From: Bacillota bacterium
Lineage (GTDB): Bacteria > Bacillota > Clostridia > Peptostreptococcales > Anaerovoracaceae
Direction of reading: 5' to 3'
Length of the DNA: 11,193 bases
Assembly (NCBI GenBank): GCA_022706625.1
Contig: JAKJCD010000044.1
Location: forward strand, 1 to 11,193
The notes beneath the pieces are model-generated. The model worked only from the letters and a program-made list of their open reading frames with translations. It was not told where the DNA came from and searched no databases. This document shows positions 5,985 to 11,193 of the stretch, piece after piece (position 1 is the stretch's first letter; every line of letters starts with the position of its first letter). A program made the translations under genes and the position numbers.

Positions 5985-7889
5985 ATGTTATCCAGACAAA
6001 TCTATTCGACAATTATCATGTTGTTTATAACTGTATTTGTAATGTTCATGTTCGTAGGGATCTTTTCGAATACGGACAAGGCTATGATCAAAGATATGAA
6101 CACGGAAAAAATTCATATACGGCAAAAAGACACCCTCACAGCAGACTGCCTGAACATGGCTTTTGAAGATACGGTGAGAGTAGGTGACGAGGACGGAATT
6201 TTTCAAAATAAAACGGCTGTGGCGATAATAGCCTCCGATAGGGAAGAAGCAGCGACAAGACTGTTGATGGAATGGTGCGTTTACCATAAGTATTTATTCA
6301 GAATCTATACTGAAATACCTGACGAAAAAGATATTACAGACTGCCGCATTGTTCTTTTCGGAAATATTCAACTTACGGCAAAGGACAGCGATACTCTGTT
6401 GACTCTATCAGAGGGCGAAAAAACGATGTTATTTACGAAGCTGCCGGATTATCAGGAACTCAACTCCAGTAAAGCACTGGCTGATTTTTTTGGTATAGCA
6501 GAGCTGATTGAGCCGAAGGCTTCTGCAGATGGCTTCAGAATATTCCCCGGTTTTATGACAGGAGAGGGTAGAATATACCGGGAAGGCGACTTTTACGGAA
6601 GCAAAGATGATACCTCCGTTCACATACCCTATTACAAATTATCAGCGGGTTACGAGGTGTATGCGGTTGGGCTTTTTGATAACCAAACCGCGCTTGGGAT
6701 AGAGAATAAGGATTTACCACCCCTTTTATGGAGAACCAAAACCAATCGTTCCTTCATATTTGCAGTGAACAGTGATATTTTTCAGGGAATGCCTATGCTC
6801 GGCGTACTGACGGGTTTTATGGTGCAGGAATCGGAGTGCTATCTGTACCCGATTGTCAATGCACAAACCATTTCGATTACCGGCTATCCGTACTTATCAA
6901 ACGAAAACGAAGCCGCAATAACACAGATATACAGCAGAAATTCGGAAGCCCTGGCCAGAGATATATTGTGGCCGAACATGGTTCAGGTTTTGAGAAATTA
7001 TGGCACTTCCTTTAATTTTTTTGCTGCTTCACAGCTGGATTACAGGGATGAGATCGGACCCCGTCAGGATTATCTTGACTTTTATCTGAGGGAAATCCAT
7101 AAACTGCCCGGTGAAGTCGGCCTTTCGCTGAACCAGGTGTCTGCTGTGGATTTGAATGAGATTATCGATCAAAACGCACTTTTTTTTGGAGAACACCTTC
7201 CCAATTATCCATTTACGGCATTATATACGGGTGATTTCAGCAATAACGAAATCAGGGGGAAATTGGATAATAGGCTATTAGACCGGATTAGCCTGGTCAT
7301 GTCGGATTATGAAGAGGGGGATCAAATCCTTGGCTTTTTAACGGAGGAGGTGTTGTCTGTGAAATTCAATCTGGATGGGTTTCAGCATGAAACCCTGGAT
7401 GATCTGCGGATGCTCGCTGTTCAAAACTCATTGGGAATGAGCAATATGAAGGTGGACGTACAACAGGTAATCTTTCCACAGGATAGCACGGAGGAATGGC
7501 ATAACCTGAGTTTGAGCTGGTCCAGGGGGAAAACCTATTACACGGAGTATTCCGGGTTTGACATGGTTTCCATGGCTGAGCTTGAAAAGCGTGTCAGACG
7601 TTTTCTTGCTCTGGATTTTACCTATGAATACCATCCGACGGGAATTGATATTCGTATTGGAAATTTTGATGAAGAGGCTTATTTCATCCTGAACTGTTAT
7701 GACAAAAGCATTGATTTCGTGACCCATGGAGAAGCTTCAAGAATTTCAGCGAACACTTATTTGATAAAGGCTATTGATTCCAACGTCAAAATTGGGCTGA
7801 AAGAGGATAACCTGCTGCACAAACCGAAGAATAACACCATACTGCCGAGTAACCCTGAATTTAGTTTGCCAGAGGAGGAAGAGCCATGA
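5985..7889 (+). CDS. DUF2194 / PelA-deacetylase-like extracellular protein
   Basis: A 634-residue protein with one N-terminal membrane helix (about 8-27, TIIMLFITVFVMFMFVGIF), probably an uncleaved anchor with the bulk outside. Residues 77-290 look like a flavodoxin/GATase-like alpha-beta domain ('AVAIIASDREEAATRLL', 'IVLFGNIQLTAKDSDTL'). From about 330 a barrel-type domain begins ('NFFAASQLDYRDEIG'), in the position of the deacetylase of PelA. In Gram-positive pel loci this slot holds a PelA homologue reduced to its deacetylase part, without the N-terminal hydrolase; I assign it by order, architecture and weak similarity. The expected Asp may be D352 or D355 in LDYRD, but no HxxxH metal pair is present, so activity is doubtful. 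GAGGATGAG precedes ATG 5985. The stop overlaps pelF by ATGA. A 30-base gap to pelE supports one operon. Confidence 0.65.
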   Translation: MLSRQIYSTIIMLFITVFVMFMFVGIFSNTDKAMIKDMNTEKIHIRQKDTLTADCLNMAFEDTVRVGDEDGIFQNKTAVAIIASDREEAATRLLMEWCVYHKYLFRIYTEIPDEKDITDCRIVLFGNIQLTAKDSDTLLTLSEGEKTMLFTKLPDYQELNSSKALADFFGIAELIEPKASADGFRIFPGFMTGEGRIYREGDFYGSKDDTSVHIPYYKLSAGYEVYAVGLFDNQTALGIENKDLPPLLWRTKTNRSFIFAVNSDIFQGMPMLGVLTGFMVQESECYLYPIVNAQTISITGYPYLSNENEAAITQIYSRNSEALARDILWPNMVQVLRNYGTSFNFFAASQLDYRDEIGPRQDYLDFYLREIHKLPGEVGLSLNQVSAVDLNEIIDQNALFFGEHLPNYPFTALYTGDFSNNEIRGKLDNRLLDRISLVMSDYEEGDQILGFLTEEVLSVKFNLDGFQHETLDDLRMLAVQNSLGMSNMKVDVQQVIFPQDSTEEWHNLSLSWSRGKTYYTEYSGFDMVSMAELEKRVRRFLALDFTYEYHPTGIDIRIGNFDEEAYFILNCYDKSIDFVTHGEASRISANTYLIKAIDSNVKIGLKEDNLLHKPKNNTILPSNPEFSLPEEEEP

Positions 7890-9358
7890 AGGTATGCTTT
7901 ATTGCAGAAGGCTGTTATCCTTATGTTGTCGGTGGTGTATCCAGTTGGATCCACAACATGATCCGGCTGTTCCCCAATATTGAATTCCTTCTGGTTACAG
8001 TGATATCCGATCGCAGCACCAGCGGTAAGTTTACATATGAGCTGGCAGACAATCTGACACAGGTGCATGAGGTCTATTTACAGGATGTGGACTGGGTTGG
8101 TAACAACAAGGGCCCCCGAAACCGGATTCATTTGAAAAAACGCGAAGTGGAAGCACTGAGAAGCCTGGTCATTGGTGAAGAAGTGGACTGGGTGACGGTT
8201 TTTCATTTGTTCGGACGAGAAAATATTTCTGTGAACAATATCCTGATGAGCCCTGAATTTTTATCCATTACAAAGGATTGCTACAAGAAGAAGTACGTGA
8301 ATATTACTTTTTCGGATTTTTTGTGGACCCTGCGCTCTATCTATCTGCCATTATTCTTTGCATTGAAGTGCATTCCACCGAAGGCAGATGTATATCATTG
8401 CGTATCAACCGGATACGCAGGCATTATCGGCAGCAAGGCGTTGTCCCTTTATCCGGAGGCCAGGCTGTTGATCAGTGAACATGGTATTTACACCCGGGAA
8501 CGTGAAGAGGAAATCATTAAGGCGAAATGGGTTCAAAGCATTTACAAAATCATATGGATTGAACAGTTCCGCAAGATGTCCAGAGGGGCATATTACTTTG
8601 CAGATTTAGTCACATCGCTGTTTCAGACAGCACAGTCCCTCCAGATAGAATTGGGATGTCCCCTTTCGAAGGCCATTGTTACCCCCAATGGGATCAACGT
8701 GGAGCAATATGCAGATATACCAGGGAAGGACCCGGGGGATCCTCACATTCATGTCGGTGCAATCTTGCGCGTCACACCGATTAAGGATGTAAAAACCATG
8801 ATAAACGCATTTTACTATGCCCATAAGAAGCAGCCCCGGCTAAAGCTGTGGATTATGGGACCTGAGGACGAAAATCCCGAGTATGCGCAGGAATGTCATG
8901 AGCTGGTCAGCGCGTTAAAAGCAGAAAACATAGTATTTACCGGAAAAATTCGTACTGCAGACCATATTGGCAGGATGGATATGACCATACTGACCAGCAT
9001 CAGTGAAGGTCAGCCCCTGACAATCCTGGAGGGCTTTGCTGCGAAAAAGCCCTGCATCGCCACCAATGTGGGTAATTGTCATGGTTTAATCCATGGCGAA
9101 GGTGATTTCTTCGGAGAAGCAGGGATTATAGTACCGGTGATGAATATCTCGGAAATATCAAATGCGATCCTGAAGCTGGCGAATCATCCCGAGATGGCCG
9201 TGCAGATGGGTGAAAACGGATATCGGCGGCTCATGGCCCGATATAAAAGCGTATACATGGAGGAAACCTACCGGAAAATCTACAAAACTCTGGCAGAAAT
9301 GAGTCATGTGGATTATTCGGAGCAAACCTTTGTTCCAAAGATGAAGGCTTGTTTATAG
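7886..9358 (+). CDS. pelF: PelF-like GT4 glycosyltransferase
   Basis: A 490-residue cytosolic GT-B enzyme. The N-terminus 'VCFIAEGCYPYVVGGVSSWI' is the PelF hallmark (DUF3492-type N-terminal domain), and 'SEHGIYTREREEEI' (197-210) is also typical. The C-terminal GT4 domain shows 'TPNGIN' (266-271), 'LRVTPIKDVKT' (294-304, with the R and K expected to touch the donor phosphates), and the EX7E motif SEGQPLTILE with E374 and E382. 'ATNVGNCHGLI' follows. PelF polymerises the Pel chain from UDP-sugars, in Pseudomonas N-acetylgalactosamine/galactosamine; the sugar here is not readable from sequence. All key residues are present and length is normal. GAGGAGG at about 7872-7878 is well placed, and the start overlaps the previous stop by four bases, indicating translational coupling. 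Confidence 0.93.
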   Translation: MKVCFIAEGCYPYVVGGVSSWIHNMIRLFPNIEFLLVTVISDRSTSGKFTYELADNLTQVHEVYLQDVDWVGNNKGPRNRIHLKKREVEALRSLVIGEEVDWVTVFHLFGRENISVNNILMSPEFLSITKDCYKKKYVNITFSDFLWTLRSIYLPLFFALKCIPPKADVYHCVSTGYAGIIGSKALSLYPEARLLISEHGIYTREREEEIIKAKWVQSIYKIIWIEQFRKMSRGAYYFADLVTSLFQTAQSLQIELGCPLSKAIVTPNGINVEQYADIPGKDPGDPHIHVGAILRVTPIKDVKTMINAFYYAHKKQPRLKLWIMGPEDENPEYAQECHELVSALKAENIVFTGKIRTADHIGRMDMTILTSISEGQPLTILEGFAAKKPCIATNVGNCHGLIHGEGDFFGEAGIIVPVMNISEISNAILKLANHPEMAVQMGENGYRRLMARYKSVYMEETYRKIYKTLAEMSHVDYSEQTFVPKMKACL

Positions 9359-9380
9359 CGAACAGAAAGGCGGGCATGAA

Positions 9381-10889
9381 ATGGCGGGCATTGGCGTACA
9401 ACTGAATAAAATATTCGGCAGGCGAACCATAACCTCGTCCCTCTATGGTGTTGGGTTCAGCTTTACCTATACCATCGCACCAATGCTGGCAGTTATCGGA
9501 TGCTTACTGGCAATGTTCAAGCTGCTGCAGTTTGATACGGTTGGCTATATAGAGAGAGAAACCTTTTCCTGTAGCATTTTGTATATCTTTATTTTTTCTC
9601 TGCTAACTGCAGCTCCCTTCAATTCGGTTTTATCGAAGTACCAGACTGACAGGATTTACGAGCGGCGATACGAGGACATCCGGCCTTGCATTTATGTAGG
9701 AACGATTACAAATCTGACCCTTTCCACTCTTTTGGCAGTTCCTTTTTGCATTTACGCAGTGGTGGTGGGAGAAATAGAAGTTTATTATATATTTACCGCC
9801 TTTATGGGGTACCTGGGGTGTACCCTGACCTTTGCCACGATGGTGTATAATTCCATCCTGAAGCAATACAAAAGGATTTCTGTCTATTTTATCTGCTCCA
9901 TGTTGCTGACTCTTGGATTATCACTGCTTTTTCACTATATTTTCAGGTTTACCATTACCTACAGCATGTTATTGGCCTTATCCCTGGGTTTTTTACTGAT
10001 AGCTTCGCTGGAGCTTTCCAATGTGCTGCGGTATTTCCCTGCAAACAGTTGCAAATACAGAGAGGTGCTTCATTATTACAGGATATACTGGAAGCTGATT
10101 GCCTCAAACTTCCTCTATGCCTTCGGGCTTTTTGTTCACAATTTTGTGTTCTGGGCACAGCCCTGGCACCTGGTGGTTCGCAGCACCTTTGTCTGCAACC
10201 AACCCTATGATATGGCTTCTTCCCTTGCCATGTTTACAAATATTTCGGCCAGTGTGTTTTTTATCTCCCGAGTGGAGATGCATTTCCATGAAAGATACCG
10301 GGGCTATATGGAGGCCGTGATTGGCGGTAAATTGGAAACCATTGAGAAAACAAAACAGAGGATGTTCCAGGGGCTTTCCTCCCAGCTGCTCTCTCTCGTA
10401 CATCTTCAGTTTCTTGTATCGGTGGTTGCTTATTTTATTGCGATTGGTATTTTGCCGACGATGGGATTCTCAGGATTAACCATGGAGATTTATCCGCAGC
10501 TGGCAGTTGGCTTTTTTATATCGTTTTTAATGTATTCCGAGCTGTTATTTCTTTACTACTTCGATGACCGTACGGGTGCCATGATTAATGGTATAATTTT
10601 TGCTGGTGTATCACTTGCAGGCTCTGTGCTGGCATCTCAGTTCAGTGCCATATGGTATGGGACAGGGTTTACAGCTGCAGCCTTTCTGGCTTTTACCTTC
10701 TCGTTTTTCAGGCTGCGGTGGATTGAAAGGAACATTGATAACCTTATTTTTTGCAGGGGTACGTTAATTAAACAGGTAAATGAACAGATGCCAAAGGCAG
10801 ATGTTTACAATGTATATACCGGGGCTTTAGGGGCGGAGCTCCTAACTGAAACTGCTTCTGCTGCAACCCAGGCAACAACAATCAAGTAA
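9381..10889 (+). CDS. pelG: PelG-like polysaccharide transporter/synthase membrane subunit
   Basis: A 502-residue integral membrane protein with about 12 hydrophobic helices, as in the MOP/Wzx-like flippases to which PelG belongs. The start 'MAGIGVQLNKIF', followed by 'SLYGVGFSFTYTIAPML', is characteristic of PelG. Other segments include 'SKYQTDRIYERRYEDI' in a loop after helix 2 and 'LLFLYYFDDRTGAMING' near helices 10-11. PelG is thought to carry the growing Pel polymer across the membrane with PelD and PelE while PelF extends it. The last 40 residues form an Ala/Thr-rich tail that is probably disordered. The gap to pelF is 22 bases; AAAGG (9366-9370) is the likely ribosome binding site. A nearby ATG at 9376 is in another frame. 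Complete. Confidence 0.9.
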   Translation: MAGIGVQLNKIFGRRTITSSLYGVGFSFTYTIAPMLAVIGCLLAMFKLLQFDTVGYIERETFSCSILYIFIFSLLTAAPFNSVLSKYQTDRIYERRYEDIRPCIYVGTITNLTLSTLLAVPFCIYAVVVGEIEVYYIFTAFMGYLGCTLTFATMVYNSILKQYKRISVYFICSMLLTLGLSLLFHYIFRFTITYSMLLALSLGFLLIASLELSNVLRYFPANSCKYREVLHYYRIYWKLIASNFLYAFGLFVHNFVFWAQPWHLVVRSTFVCNQPYDMASSLAMFTNISASVFFISRVEMHFHERYRGYMEAVIGGKLETIEKTKQRMFQGLSSQLLSLVHLQFLVSVVAYFIAIGILPTMGFSGLTMEIYPQLAVGFFISFLMYSELLFLYYFDDRTGAMINGIIFAGVSLAGSVLASQFSAIWYGTGFTAAAFLAFTFSFFRLRWIERNIDNLIFCRGTLIKQVNEQMPKADVYNVYTGALGAELLTETASAATQATTIK

Positions 10890-10902
10890 GCGGAAGGAAG
10901 GG

Positions 10903-11193
10903 ATGAATTGCATGTCGATAGGACTTAGAATTTTAGTTTGCCTGGCAGGCATTACGCTTATCTACATAGCCAGAAAGGCCAATATCGTACGCAAAATGAC
11001 GGAAAAGCAAAGCTTGTTCTGGATAATAGGGGGAATGATCATCATCCTGTTTGGGCTGATTCCCCGGCTGGTATTCCTGCTTTCAGACTTGTTTTCGGTC
11101 GAGTATCCGCCATCGATCATATTTGCGATCTCCATCATGCTTGTATTCTATGGTATTTTTAACTGCTACAGGACAAACGCGGAGCTGGCTGCC
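10903..11193 (+). CDS. DUF2304 membrane protein, 5' part (cut by window edge)
   Basis: An open frame from ATG 10903 (or in-frame ATG 10912) continues through the right edge with no stop, giving 97 (or 94) codons. It has three membrane helices: 'GLRILVCLAGITLIYIA', 'LFWIIGGMIIILFGLIP' and 'SIIFAISIMLVFYGIF'. The motif 'KQSLFWIIGGM', then 'IPRLVFLLSDLFSVEYPPSI', matches DUF2304: a short helix, a basic loop, a W-containing second helix ending in P, then an amphipathic 'ls.llGi..p...if' stretch. Family members are small membrane proteins usually encoded next to GT2 glycosyltransferases and are thought to help lipid-linked sugar transfer; the exact role is unknown. GGAAGGAAGGG at 10892-10902 could serve either start. 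Only 13 bases separate it from pelG, so it belongs to the pel operon. Confidence 0.75.
   Translation, partial: MNCMSIGLRILVCLAGITLIYIARKANIVRKMTEKQSLFWIIGGMIIILFGLIPRLVFLLSDLFSVEYPPSIIFAISIMLVFYGIFNCYRTNAELAA

Noticed and set aside
10938..11162. 74-codon plus-strand frame near the right edge
   Set aside because: It lies inside the DUF2304 frame in another register; the DUF2304 frame has the better start, ribosome binding site and clear membrane helices.

Overview
The window looks like a chromosomal segment of a Gram-positive bacterium, most likely a member of the Clostridia or a related Firmicute. This rests on moderate-to-low GC, strong AGGAGG-like ribosome binding sites, a sigma-A type promoter, a DivIVA-like protein, and a Pel locus without the outer-membrane genes pelB and pelC. 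I cannot name the genus.

Left part (1-1748): the 3' end of a plus-strand operon with overlapping ATGA junctions. It encodes the C-terminus of an S24/S26 (signal-peptidase-like) protein, a small PqqD-like protein and an NTP_transf_5-type nucleotidyltransferase. This combination resembles peptide-modification (RiPP-like) cassettes of Firmicutes. It is followed by a ribosome binding site and the first ~43 codons of what looks like an ABC exporter, broken by a one-base frameshift after its third codon and then truncated. The operon therefore appears to have lost its transporter.

Middle (about 1917-2819): a minus-strand monocistronic gene for a short coiled-coil protein with a DivIVA-like N-terminus. 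It has its own near-consensus promoter (TTGACA-N17-TATGAT) and a weak possible terminator next to the ABC relic. Then comes a long plus-strand leader containing a terminator-like hairpin at 2707-2751. An upstream segment (2660-2666) is exactly complementary to the 5' arm of that hairpin, so the leader could act as a transcription attenuator for the downstream operon.

Right part (2820-11193): a Gram-positive-type pel exopolysaccharide operon in the order pelD, pelE, DUF2194/PelA-deacetylase-like gene, pelF, pelG, then the start of a DUF2304 membrane protein. PelD is a fusion: a degenerate SDR/epimerase-like domain, four membrane helices, a coiled coil, a GAF-like domain and a degenerate GGDEF domain that keeps an RxxD motif expected to bind cyclic di-GMP. 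The inferred system is as follows. PelD senses c-di-GMP and with PelE and PelG forms the membrane synthase/transport complex. Cytosolic PelF polymerises sugar from UDP-sugars. The DUF2194 protein would act outside the membrane on the emerging polymer, but the usual deacetylase metal-binding histidine pair is not visible. The DUF2304 gene after pelG is an unusual neighbour and hints at a further glycosyltransferase beyond the window edge.
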